From NCBI GenBank assembly GCA_009823505.1, contig VZQC01009956.1, positions 722,995-786,994 on the forward strand: DNA of 64,000 nucleotides, in the 5' to 3' direction. Shown piece by piece: positions 54,485 through 64,000 of this stretch (positions are counted from its first letter, which is position 1; every line of letters starts with the position of its first letter). Made by a program: the position numbers and the translations under genes. The DNA comes from Rhizomys pruinosus. Lineage: Eukaryota > Chordata > Mammalia > Rodentia > Spalacidae. A model generated the notes under the pieces. That model ran no database searches. It worked only from the letters and a program-made list of their open reading frames with translations, and had not been told where the DNA came from.

Positions 54485-55789
54485 ACCCCCAATCCTTTAC
54501 TAACATGGGGAAAGGGTTTGTTTGTATGTTCCCACAGATGAGACAATACCAACTTGCTTGCCTGTGAAAAGTGTTTGTCCTCAGACTGTGAAAATTGACC
54601 AGATGCTATCAGGAAAGGGATTGGGCCCATGTGAAAATTGACCAGATGCTATCAGCAAAGGGATTGGACCCATCTATACATCAAAAAAGCATGGGAGAAA
54701 TCTGCGAAAAGACCACTTCGTAGAGAACCAACACACAGGGTGACACAGGGATGCCTGCTGGCATCTCTCTAGTTTAAGAGTCAATTATTATGGCAGTGGC
54801 TCCTCATGGGACATGTCTGGCTGCTTCCTTTGACTAACAGGCATGAAGTCTGTTAAAGGGATATCCTATATCCCCCCAAATTAATTAGTGTTCCAAGGTC
54901 AGGAATACCTACAGGTGCTTAAAAATTAGCTAAACTTGGGCTGGAGAGATGGCCTAATGTTTAAGAGTGCTGACTGCTCTTGCAGAGGACCCATGTTCAA
55001 TCCCCAGCACCCACTTGGCAGCTGAGAACCGTCTTTAACTCCAGTTCCAGGGGAATCAGATACCCTCTTCTGACCTCTGCTGGATTGCATGACATGGGTA
55101 CAAAACCTACATTCATACAGTACATTCATACACACAGAAAAAAAAAGAAAAAAAATAGCTAAATCGATGCCCCTCATTCATGCTTTAGTGCAACAACTGA
55201 TACAATTAGAGAGAAATTTCCCATGCTCTGTTTGACCTGTTTATATTTGTTTAATACCTAATAATAACATCTGAGTGTTTTATAGCGATGAATTCAGTTG
55301 GAGACATACCCCACACACCTGAAGGAACAAAGATCAAAAGTAAGTTCAGAAAGGAGGGGTATAATGGCTAGGTAAAACTGTAAAATCTTTAAAAGCTTAA
55401 TTGGCTAAATATAAAATTTTAGTGAAGAAGGACTTTAGTGCCAATAGGGGAGTTAATTTGTCTATACAGCTGAAAGGTATGGTGGCATGGACATTTGTTC
55501 ATGTCCCATTGGATAACTACCCCACCTCTAGATTTTGCTTTGTTGTCAGGTGAAACATAAGGATGGATAAAAGCTTGGGGTACCTATTATGGACTACTTT
55601 TCACAAATAGCTGTTGGCCAGGGGGCCCAAGTACTCCCCCCCCAAAAAAGAAAGGCTAATTGGCTATAATGTTGAGATATGCTCAAAAAAGTGGCAAGAT
55701 ACTACTGTAGAAGACATGGTGTGCACATTAAAAGGATGTTTAGAGACCCTGCCTTGCAAAAATGGAGAGCTGGCCTTCATGATAGCAGA
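54485..55789 (+). repeat. upstream part of repeat Q copy 4
   Basis: Loosely aligns with 14725-15400, in the same order, including 'gactaacaggcatgaagtctg'. A 43 bp tandem duplication (54588-54630 and 54631-54673, two mismatches) and a B2 lie within it. Non-coding. Confidence 0.5.
54938..55154 (+). mobile_element. B2 SINE
   Basis: Complete B2. Target-site duplication 'aaaaattagctaaac' before and 'aaaaatagctaaat' after. It lacks the 17 bp tandem duplication seen in the 9428 and 34374 copies. Confidence 0.96.
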
Positions 55790-56682
55790 CAGTATTATAT
55801 AGACCACTAAAAGAATGTGGTCTCCTAAGTCAAGAATGTTGAGCTACACATACTTGCTTGGAGATTTGTGCAGTCAGTGGCATCCTGATATTTTTGTGCC
55901 CCCAAAGTTAACTGGTTATGGCACGATCCTTTAGGGGTATAGTGCACAGCTGATAACTGTGCCCCCTATATTGACATAGTTTGTATAATTAAATCCAGTG
56001 TATATTATTCTACTTTTCAGTTTTGATATCAAACAACTGAGATATTTTATTCTCGATAAAGTTTTAATTTTTCTTCATCTATTTATCAACTAAAATATGT
56101 TTATGATAAACTGTGTTGTTTCACAAAAGACATGTCTAGAAAATATGCTGTAATGTAAAGAATGGTGGTAACTAAAAATTCATGCCCACGCCTACAGCAT
56201 GACTTGTCATAATAATTAATGTCTAAATGCCTGTCCTTCTTGCTACTTGTGTTTTATTAGTAGAATTAAGAGAGAAACCACTGGATGAGCTGCCAACCCA
56301 TGGAAAGCAATGCCTGAACAGACCCAAGATTCTGATATGTCATTTCCAAGAAAAAATGTAGTGTTTTACTTATCACCCACTCTTGCCCCTTTCTACAAAG
56401 CCTAATTGTTCACCAATGATGGGATGCTTCAAAATGTAAAAGCTGAAGAGATGGGAGTAAACTGTTAGTTCACAGTAAATACAGACGACTTCATTTGGTC
56501 AGCGTAATTACATGTGCAAGCCTTTCCAGCTGGATTTTAGACTTTTGGGTACAACCAAATTCCCTATCTGTGTTAAATTGCATGTAGATGCTTGCTAATT
56601 GGGTTTGTGTAAATGTCCCTTGTGTTTATTGGTTGATTTTCTTTATATTAAGCTTTTATTTTGGGCAAAAATTACTCAGTAC
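55790..56682 (+). repeat. repeat Q copy 4
   Basis: Collinear with Q copy 3: 'aagtcaagaatgttgagct', 'tggttatggcacgatcc', 'cttgtgttttattagtaga', 'caacccatggaaagcaa', 'caaaatgtaaaagctgaaga'. Ends near a reverse B1. Confidence 0.65.
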
Positions 56683-56814
56683 TTTTTGGTCTTTTTGAAA
56701 CAAGGTCTCCCTGTAGCCCCAGCTGGCCTGGAACTCACTTTGTAGACCAGGCTGGCCTTGAACTCATAGAGATCCACCTGCTGTTATTAAAGGCATGTGC
56801 CAACATACCTGGCT
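56683..56814 (-). mobile_element. B1 SINE with internal deletion
   Basis: Reverse B1 with the usual 'ggcctggaactcacttt' and 'ccaggctggccttgaac' blocks, but about 20 bp around the 'ctctgcctcccaagtgc' box are missing. Confidence 0.93.
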
Positions 56815-56945
56815 AGTCTAAATATTTTTACAGAGGAGTCATGGCCATTTAGGTCAGACAAAGATAGTTGACCACTACTTCTATAATACTATCTAAGCTT
56901 GTGGAAGTTACTACAAAAAAGGGGAAGATTTAGTAGAATAGAACC

Positions 56946-57165
56946 TGAATTTCGGTTTGCATGTGCTGGCATTTCCAGCCTGCACCTCCCAGAGGCACAA
57001 GTGAGAGCCATGGGACCCCCTGCTTATTCCCATGGATTGGAATGTGATGTCATAAAAGTTTAGGTTTGGACCCTGGTAGATGAGGTCACATTGCCTATTT
57101 AAGCTGTCCATTTTTAATAAAGTCTCTCTCTCTATTTAGATCCCTACATGACCATGCATCTCTGT
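56946..57165 (+). repeat. LTR-like repeat S, copy 2
   Basis: Homologue of 50052-50275, with 'cctatttaagctgtcc' as TATA-like element and AATAAA near 57116 followed by a CT-rich stretch. Confidence 0.5.
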
Positions 57166-57780
57166 GCTGTGCTTTCCCATAGGTGCTTTCTACATGGGAA
57201 TAAATGGGGTATAAGCACTCAAACACTTAGAGGGATATATAAACTAAATTAAAATATCTCTGTAGACATTTCTTAGTTATAAAAGGATGAACGTTTCTGA
57301 GCATTTTCAGGCTTTGGGATGTATGAGTCTAAGCAGTGTTTAAGTACACTGCCACAGTTATAAGCAGAATACTATTCAGCAGGTAATTGATATCCTAAGC
57401 CAAATCTAAGAAACTTAGTTGAAGGTCAGCAAGATACTTCAATAGATAAATTAATATACTCCCAGGCCTGGTAGTCTGAGATTATGGAGAAACATCCAGT
57501 TTCAGTACTGTCTTTTGAGGTCCACAGGCACATGGTATCAAACTTAAACTCAAACACAGCCACAAATTAATTTATAAATGGATGTCTACAGAAATAAATA
57601 AGCATTTAATAAAATCAATTAATGAAGAAGAAATTAACAGCAGATAGTTACTTGATCAGGTATACTGGGATAACAGCATTCTAAATAATCCAGGATACCT
57701 TCTCATGTGGGCCAGTTCCTTCCTTGGATGTCTGAGTGAAAAGAAAAAAAATCCAGGATACCTTTTTCTTTTTCCTTTGG
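57166..57780. other. unrecognised DNA
   Basis: No repeat or gene recognised. Confidence 0.35.
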
Positions 57781-57963
57781 TATTCTTTTTTTTTTTTTTT
57801 TTTTTTTTTTTTGGTCTTTTGAGATAGGGTTTCCCTTGTAGCCCGCCAGCTGTCCTGGAAACCATCTCGAGACCAGGCCGGGACTTGAACTCATCAAAAG
57901 ATTCCACCTGTCTCTGGCTCCGGAGGTGGCTAGGATTAAAGTGCATGGCTCCACCATGCCCAG
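57781..57963 (-). mobile_element. B1 SINE with many small insertions
   Basis: Reverse B1 with a poly(T) start of about 25 bases. Several one- or two-base insertions break otherwise normal B1 blocks (for example 'ccgccagctgtcctggaaacc'-type changes), which makes it unusual against the other copies; low base quality in the assembly is possible. Confidence 0.93.
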
Positions 57964-58069
57964 CATGGTATTATTCGTTTAAAAATAATTTATCTAATTA
58001 TTGTTTTTTTTTTTAAATCAAATACAACTTCAATTCTGTCGATCACATTTATTTTTTTTAATTTTTTTA

Positions 58070-58300
58070 AAGTTTTTTGGAATTTTCGTGTATGGTATGT
58101 GTGTCTGCATGCAAGTCTGTGCACCCGACCTGCAACTGCACGGGTGGGTCAGAAGAGGGTGCTCGGACTCCCTGGAATGACGTTTATGGAATTGGAATTT
58201 CAGATGGCTGCTCGGCCGCCATGTGGGTGCTGGGGATCGAACCCGGGTCCTCTGCAAGAGTGGTCGGTGCTCTTAACCACTAGGCCATCTCTCCAGCCCC
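58070..58300 (-). mobile_element. B2 SINE
   Basis: Reverse B2. Its end 'cactaggccatctctccagcc' is the complement of the B2 start, and 'gatcgaacccgggtcc' contains the B box. Confidence 0.95.
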
Positions 58301-58385
58301 GCCTTTGTGATAGTTTAATGCAAAGTATTTTTCCCTCAAAAATACCTTGCACAGCTCTTAACAAGCCTTTCTCATGTCCCTATCA

Positions 58386-58530
58386 TTTTTTTTTTTTCTG
58401 TATGTGTATGAATGTACTGTCTGCAAGCAGGTGTATGCACCCGTGTTGTGCAATGCCGCAGAGGTCAGAAGAGGGTCTCGGATTCCCCTGGAACTGGAGT
58501 TTTCCTGGAACTGGAGTTTCAGAAGGCTCC
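58386..58530 (-). mobile_element. B2 SINE, 3' half only
   Basis: Only the tail half of a B2 in reverse, with the 17 bp duplication (58485-58501 and 58502-58518). The tRNA-like head is missing, so it is 5'-truncated. Confidence 0.92.
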
Positions 58531-58669
58531 CTATCTTTCTTCCTCATGTTTTATATATTTTTTTTTCAAGCACTTTCAACTCTAATTGGCTTTTCTCAAA
58601 TACAGTTGGGTGTGAGTCTATACACTAGTGCCGGGACAACCTAATAAAACACAACTGCTTAAAACTATT

Positions 58670-58901
58670 GGGCTGGAGAGATAGCCTAGCGGTTAAGAGC
58701 ACCAACTGCTCTTGCAGAGGACCCGGGTTCGATCCCCAGCACCCACATGGCAGCTGAGAACCGTCTTTAATTTCAGTTCCAGGGGAATCCGAGACCCTCT
58801 TCTGACCTCCTTGACATTGCACGACATGGGTGGACAAACCTACATGCAGACAGTACATTCATACACATACGAAAATAAATAAAATTCAAAAGAATTTTTT
58901 T
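58670..58901 (+). mobile_element. B2 SINE
   Basis: Complete B2 with A box 'tagcctagcggttaagag' and B box 'gggttcgatcccc' intact. Target-site duplication 'aaaactattg' before, 'aaaactgatt' after. The single-copy form of the 17 bp segment. Confidence 0.96.
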
Positions 58902-58999
58902 AAAACTGATTCTACCTGTCCCAGGAGCAATAAATTTCCAAAAGTTATCCAACGAGGGCTGGGACTTTTTCCCCACCAAACACATATATGCTGAGGTTA

Positions 59000-59570
59000 T
59001 TTCTGGGTTGGGCTTACCTAAGACTTGTGCATTCTGTCACGACTGCTGTGAGATCATATGGATGACTTCCCCTGTTTGTGTCCAAAAATATGCATTTTCT
59101 TGCATCATAAGACACTTCTGGCTCTTATAATCTTTCTGCTCCCTGATCTCTAGTCAGGAGAGTATAATATAGTTGTCCCGTGTAGGGCTGAGAATTCTGC
59201 TGTTCCTAATTTTCTTAATGTTGAGAAGTTGTGTTGCTTCCCATCTGCTGTAGGAAGAAGTTTCTTTCATGAGGATTGAAAGATGCAATAATCTATGGGA
59301 ATGAAAATGTTATTAGCTGTTTTACTAGTAAGTCCATTTAGGATGACAATAGTAATAGGTTCTCTGTGAAATATGACCATTACAAATTTGTTGCCATTAA
59401 AAAAAGTGCTACTTTCCGTGAAGTGGGACTTAAATGTAATCAAAAAGTGGTATGTAACAGCCTTACATTTCTTTGACAATATCATGAAATATATTTAAAT
59501 AATATTGACTTCCTACTCCCAGAACTTCCCTGGACCACTCCCATTCTCTACCAACCCAACCTTCTGTTTT
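59000..59570 (-). mobile_element. old L1-derived non-coding segment
   Basis: Phrases such as 'gacacttctggctcttata', 'agggctgagaattctgct' and 'aatctatgggaatgaaaatg' match a repeat common in rodent genomes and usually classed as L1. Orientation is from memory of the family and uncertain. Confidence 0.5.
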
Positions 59571-59577
59571 CTATTTT

Positions 59578-59741
59578 CTTTTTTGGTCTTCTTTTGGTCT
59601 TTTTGAGACACAGTCTCCCTTTAGTCCCACCTGACCTGGAGTTACCTATGTAGACCAGGCTGGCCTTGAACTCACAGATATCCACCTACCTCTGCTTCTC
59701 AAGTGCTGGGATTAAGCATACAACAATACCACCAGCATGAT
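59578..59741 (-). mobile_element. B1 SINE, diverged
   Basis: Reverse B1 with a duplicated 'ttttggtct' at its T-rich start and several substitutions; older than most copies here. Confidence 0.93.
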
Positions 59742-59764
59742 TTGTATTTTTTAAACAATCCACT

Positions 59765-60100
59765 TCAGTTTGTACCATACATAGGTTATGTGTGTGGCCA
59801 TTCACTGAAGAGTAGTTGATCTCCCTGTGGCAATATTGCTAAAGAAAACTGGCACTCCCCCTCCCAGCAGCTATCAATATCCAATAGTCTTCTATATAGC
59901 ACCAGGTCATTGTAATATTTTCTTTCACCATGCGCGGACTCTGCCTGGCTTACGCTAGTTCAGGTCTTGCATGCAATTACATAACCTTTGTGACTTCACA
60001 TGTGCATCTTCCTTGTAGACTCCAGAAAATTGTTTCCTTGTAGTCTTACATCTATGTCTTGCATTACTCATGTGAAGAATCAGCCTAGAAAATGCAAAAG
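59765..60100 (-). mobile_element. old L1-derived non-coding segment, second piece
   Basis: Contains 'ctccccctcccagcagctat' and 'tcaggtcttgcatgcaatt', and partly repeats the content of 59020-59130, so the two pieces overlap in family coordinates. Confidence 0.5.
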
Positions 60101-60104
60101 TATT

Positions 60105-60930
60105 TTACCATTCTTCTACTCTCCTGACAGAGGATTAGTATCTAAAAATGTAAAACGAAATTAAAAAGTATACATCAAGAAAAAAGTAAACCCACTCAAA
60201 ATAAGAAGCATGGAAATCTCATCTTAAAAGATGAGAGGTAGAGCCTGGTGTGGTGGTGCATGCCTTTAATCCCAGCACTCATGAGGCAGAGGCAAATGGA
60301 TCCCTGTGAGTTCAAGACCAGCCCAGTCCACAGAGTGAGCTACAGGCCATCTGGGACTAAAGGGAGACCCTACCTAGAAAAGAACAAAAAATATGAGAAG
60401 TAGAGCCTAAGATATATTGTAAATGTTCAATATCCGATCCACAAGTGAAATCCAACTTAAAAACACTAAAATTTCATCTTATTACCTTCCTCTTGGTTCT
60501 AAATACAGAGGTGTCTATTCCTACTACAGAGGAGCCTGTTCATCGATGTTCATTGCTGCTCTGTCTACACTAGCTTGGGAATGCAAACAGCCTATATATC
60601 TATAACCAGATGAATAGATAAAAATATGTTACATTTACACAACAGCCTGTTATTCACCTGGAAAGAAAATGGAAATCACAAGGTAAACCAGACACAGGAA
60701 AATGTTGTTTGTATTCACTCATTTACAAATATTATCTTTTGATACTCAAGTATGTTTATTTCATTGAAAAGAGAAATAGAGATCATGAAAGAAGGACACA
60801 TGGCAAGATTTTAAAGGAGAGGACATAACATATTGGTACGAAAGGAGGAACCTTAGGATAGGAAATGTTAAATAGTTTAGGGGTCAGAAGGAGGTTTAAA
60901 GAGGGTTACTGAGAAGGATGGATTACAACT
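60105..60930 (+). mobile_element. L1 ORF2 C-terminal fragment and 3' UTR
   Basis: 'ctgacagaggattagtatc' begins the match; after the B1 come 'gttcatcgatgttcattgctg', 'aacagcctatatatctataac', 'gaatagataaaaatatgtt' and 'aaaatggaaatcacaagg', in L1 order. Many stops. Separate L1 family from the one at 9692. Confidence 0.78.
60246..60391 (+). mobile_element. B1 SINE in L1 fragment
   Basis: B1 sense copy. Target-site duplication 'atgagaggtagagcc' (60231-60245) and 'atgagaagtagagcc' (60392-60406). Confidence 0.96.
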
Positions 60931-61117
60931 TTTGGTCTTGTTAGACATTGTGCTTCCATAGACCTAGAAACATTACAGAATATTGCCAATGCATTCAGTT
61001 AACTTTCATAAATTGACAGTAAGACCCAATACTTGAACACACATGGTACCTCAATTTATAACATGGAAAAGTCAAGATTGTAATGACCTGGAAATGTCAT
61101 CCATACTGTCTATCTTT

Positions 61118-61273
61118 TTTTTTTTTTTTGGTCTTTTCAAGACAGGGTCTCTCTATAGCCCCAGCTGTCCTGGAACTTACTCTGTAGACCAGGCTGGCCT
61201 TGAACTCACAAAGATCCACCTGCCTCTGACTCCCAAGTGCTAGGATTAAAGGCATGTGATACCACACCTGGCT
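61118..61273 (-). mobile_element. B1 SINE
   Basis: Full-length reverse B1. Target-site duplication 'catactgtctatcttt' (61102-61117) and 'catattgtctatcttt' (61274-61289). Confidence 0.97.
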
Positions 61274-61289
61274 CATATTGTCTATCTTT

Positions 61290-62051
61290 CAAAGAAATAG
61301 AAAGTTCTGTTTTAGCTAACAGAAGGTAAAAGTATTCATCAATATTATCCATCTGTGGACCTTATGAGTTACAATAATGTCTGACCTTTCATGACTCCCA
61401 CTTGGTGTAAGAGTGTCACAAACATCAAAGGATTAGATAGCCACTTTCTAATTGGATTTATTGCTCAATCCAGAAATTTAAATCATAGCTTGCACCAATA
61501 TTATGTCCAAAAACCTTCCGTCAGAAATGTGGTAGGCTCTAGGTGAGAAGCTATTTCAATTATTCTGCTAAATTAACATAGTGTTAATCTAACCACAGAT
61601 GATTTATATTTATAACCAGTTTAGGCTTTGTAGGGAGTTGATGTCTTAAAAATGAAATATGTAAAATATCTGAATGGGGTGGTGTGATGGCTCTGTGTAT
61701 ATTGGTGACTGGGACCAAGTTTGTTATGTGAGTTTAATTCCTCAGACTCACATGGAAGAATGAAAGAACAAATTCCCATGAATTATTTTCATGTTATTTT
61801 ATACCATTCTGATGCACATATACAGACAGGATAAATACATAAACATAATATACGTTATATTAATATGTAATCAATATAAAATATATTTTAATTATCTAAG
61901 AGTAAAATGTGTAATCAAATGTTGTTTCCTGTTTTATTGATCATAAATGTAATTTAATTCAAATCCAACACTGACATAACTGAAAAATTAATGGACAAAT
62001 TCATGAAATCTCTGGCTATTTTTTGTTGGTTGGTTGGTTGGTTTGTTCATT
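61290..62051. other. unrecognised AT-rich DNA
   Basis: No gene. A degraded B2-like phrase may be present near 61675-61750 ('ggtgtgatggctctgtgtat'), too diverged to call. Confidence 0.35.
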
Positions 62052-62203
62052 TGTTTGTTTTTGTGTTTTTGAGGCAGGGTCTCCCTATAGTGCCAGCTCT
62101 CCTGGACTTCACTCCTTAGACCAGGCTGGCCTTGAACTCACAAATATTCCCCTGCCTCTGCCTCCCAGGTGCTAGGATTAAAGGTGTGCACCACCTCACT
62201 TGG
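62052..62203 (-). mobile_element. B1 SINE
   Basis: Reverse B1 preceded by a TTGG/TTTG tetranucleotide-rich stretch (62022-62062) that probably grew from its poly(T). Confidence 0.95.
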
Positions 62204-63844
62204 TGGGTCTTTTTTATAAAAATCAATAAACGATTGTAAAGAGACTATGTCTTTATTTGGCAAGTGTCAACATACTGTCACTATTACTTAAATTCATGTG
62301 AGAAAGTTCGCAGAGGCCTAAAAGTCTCTTTTTCCTTATGTTCCTGCAGCAATCATGGCTTTTATAATCTTCATCAATGGTCCATGAGCTGTTTGTGAAT
62401 AAAGCTTAATATAGGAGTCCTATCCAGGGACTTTCACTCTATAGTCTCTTGTTCTCTAAAACTAAGCCAGTCGTGGCCCTTTGTGTATATGTTCTTCAAA
62501 GCATTTACTGTAGATAGGCTGACTAAACACCAGTAGATGAACTTGCAACAAGGAACATCTGGTATAAATACCTATATACAAATAAATATATATATAGAAA
62601 TATATTTATATTATATATATATTCCAGAAGGCATTAATTTAAACTTATGTTAGCAGATAAGGTAAGTCTGATGGGATGGCTCAAGAAATGATTGCTAGAC
62701 AAACATAAGGATCTGAATGTAATTACAGAACCCACACAATACCAGGCTTGGCAGCCTGAATCTAATATCCAAATTTTTGTAGGACAGGTAGAATCCTATT
62801 GCTGGCACTCACATCAATTCAGTCTAGCAAATCAATAAGCTCTTAATTCATTGATTGTAACCTGGAAAACACCTGATAGAAAGCAGATAAAAAAGAAAAG
62901 TAGAAATGAAAATTGAAAGTAACAAACAAAACTATTCCATAAAATAAAGTCTAAAGTCCATAATGTGCACAATACCCTAAACTATAAGACAGAAAGGAAA
63001 TATCTTAACTAAATTGAGTAGAGTATTTAGTAGATTTGCTTGGAAGTATCTATTCAGGTATTCATGAGGATCTTTTAAGAAAGAACTCAGACCTTAGGAA
63101 AATGTAAATCTAAGAATGATGGAGAGTACTGCATAAAGCTAAACATGTCAGTCACAGTGTTATGTGAATAAGTCAAATTAGAAACAGCAACATGCTGTCA
63201 TATCTCCTCTGTGATACACAGCAAAATGATAAAAAGTAGACATTGTATCCAACTAGTCAGTAACAGAGGCATGGCAAAGTGGATGGCTGTATATGATAGT
63301 TGCACTGCCATTACTGTATATGATTGCTGTGTATGATAGGGCACTGACATTATTTCTTATGACACTGCAAAAGCAGATATTTTTTAATGTTCTAGTAATT
63401 CCTACAGAAAATGGAAGCCAAGTAATACAATTAATTTTAGTGTTAGGAGGATGGATATTGCCACTAAAACCACTCAGAAAAGGAAGCACAACAATTCTAT
63501 GAACATATGAGTTAATTGCATGAAAGGGATTGATGGATAAAAGGAACTGAACAGTACAGTATTAATTGGAGACACATACAGTGATAAACACAGCAGCTGG
63601 GTGATGTCAGTGTGTTTAGTTGATAACATTTGCTTCTGGGTTCAAAATTAGGAAAGTCTTGGACCTAGCAATATTTCATGTAGTGATTCATCAAATAATA
63701 GGTAGAAGTGGATAGGGTCTCCTGTCCCTGGCAAACAATGTAGCCTTATGCTTCCCCTCTATTTGTATGTGAAGCAATGGGTCTCTATAGCTAAGGCATT
63801 AATTTTATATCTCAAATCAAAAGCAATGGACTCAGAGGTACACA
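62204..63844. other. unrecognised AT-rich DNA
   Basis: Contains a TA-rich low-complexity tract (about 62570-62625) and a partial tandem 'gctgtatatgatagttgcact' type repetition near 63285-63345. 62665-62830 weakly resembles an old B2. No coding feature. Confidence 0.35.
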
Positions 63845-64000
63845 CAAATCCCTTGCACAGGAAGCAGGAGCAACATCACTTACAGCAAGTGCAGTGGGAC
63901 CTCAGTGAGTTACTTACCTATGATGGGTCTCCCCCAGGTCTATATAATGAAGGTCTCAGTGGCAGTCCTAATCCTCTGATTAGAACTTTTAAGTCCAGCC
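63845..64000 (+). repeat. dispersed repeat D, copy 2 (runs off the window)
   Basis: Homologue of 29225-29420 starting at 'cttgcacaggaagcaggag'; cut by the window end. Confidence 0.55.

Noticed and set aside
58099..58644. 181-codon plus-strand frame
   Set aside because: Translation of two reverse B2 SINEs and spacer.
9428..58901. tRNA genes suggested by A and B boxes
   Set aside because: All such boxes found lie in B2 SINE heads; no independent tRNA with a complete cloverleaf was seen.
1..64000. CRISPR-like arrays or prokaryotic operons
   Set aside because: Repeats are dispersed retroelements and microsatellites; there are no regularly spaced identical repeats with unique spacers and no compact gene strings.

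Overview
This is a stretch of mammalian nuclear DNA from a muroid rodent. The evidence is the repeat content: many B1 (7SL-derived) and B2 (tRNA-derived) SINEs in both orientations, rodent-type L1 pieces, an ERV-L remnant with its LTR, a lineage-specific class II (tRNA-Lys primed) endogenous retrovirus family, and many microsatellites. The L1 promoter monomers and some B2 copies do not look like the common house-mouse subfamilies, but the species cannot be named from this window. I found no exon of a functional host gene. Every recognisable coding sequence is a retrocopy or transposon-derived and broken or partial, so the window reads as intergenic and retroelement-dense.

Layout. 0-8.5 kb: an RPL38 processed pseudogene (1.4 kb), an old L1 piece, and an ERV-L remnant (3.1-7.8 kb) whose RNase H and integrase are broken but whose dUTPase region is still one open frame. 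A class II solo LTR sits exactly between two copies of an ~810 bp duplication. 9.4-17.7 kb: a B2, then an L1 with GC-rich tandem promoter monomers, broken ORF1 and ORF2 and a long 3' region, followed head-to-tail by a second 5' L1 fragment. 18.9-21.1 kb: retrovirus copy E1 (5' LTR, primer site, broken gag start, truncated). 21-30.5 kb: mostly unrecognised DNA with a B2-B1 composite, B1s, microsatellites and a perfect 16 bp hairpin. 30.5-37.4 kb: retrovirus copy E2, two LTRs, interrupted by a B2 and a FABP5 retrocopy. 39-41.2 kb: L1 3' fragment and a repeat called here R, containing a 46 bp perfect palindrome. 41.2-47.8 kb: retrovirus copy E3, two LTRs. 47.8-64 kb: quiet AT-rich DNA, two more R copies, a Q repeat copy (Q is my label for a second dispersed unit), LTR-like fragments, many B1/B2 insertions and old L1 remnants.

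The three class II copies (E1-E3) tell one story. They share an LTR with a CCAAT box and AATAAA signal, a tRNA-Lys-type primer site, a gag matrix-like start, and an ancient B1 at the same internal position, so that SINE has been copied as part of the retrovirus. Comparing copies also gives natural empty-site controls for younger insertions: a B1 in E1, and a B2 and the FABP5 retrocopy in E2. No CRISPR, operon, plasmid, phage or defence-type system is present. The most unusual items are the FABP5 retrocopy whose foreign 5' segment joins near the family's exon 1/exon 2 boundary, the solo LTR at a duplication junction, the SINE-carrying retrovirus family, and the L1 promoter monomers.
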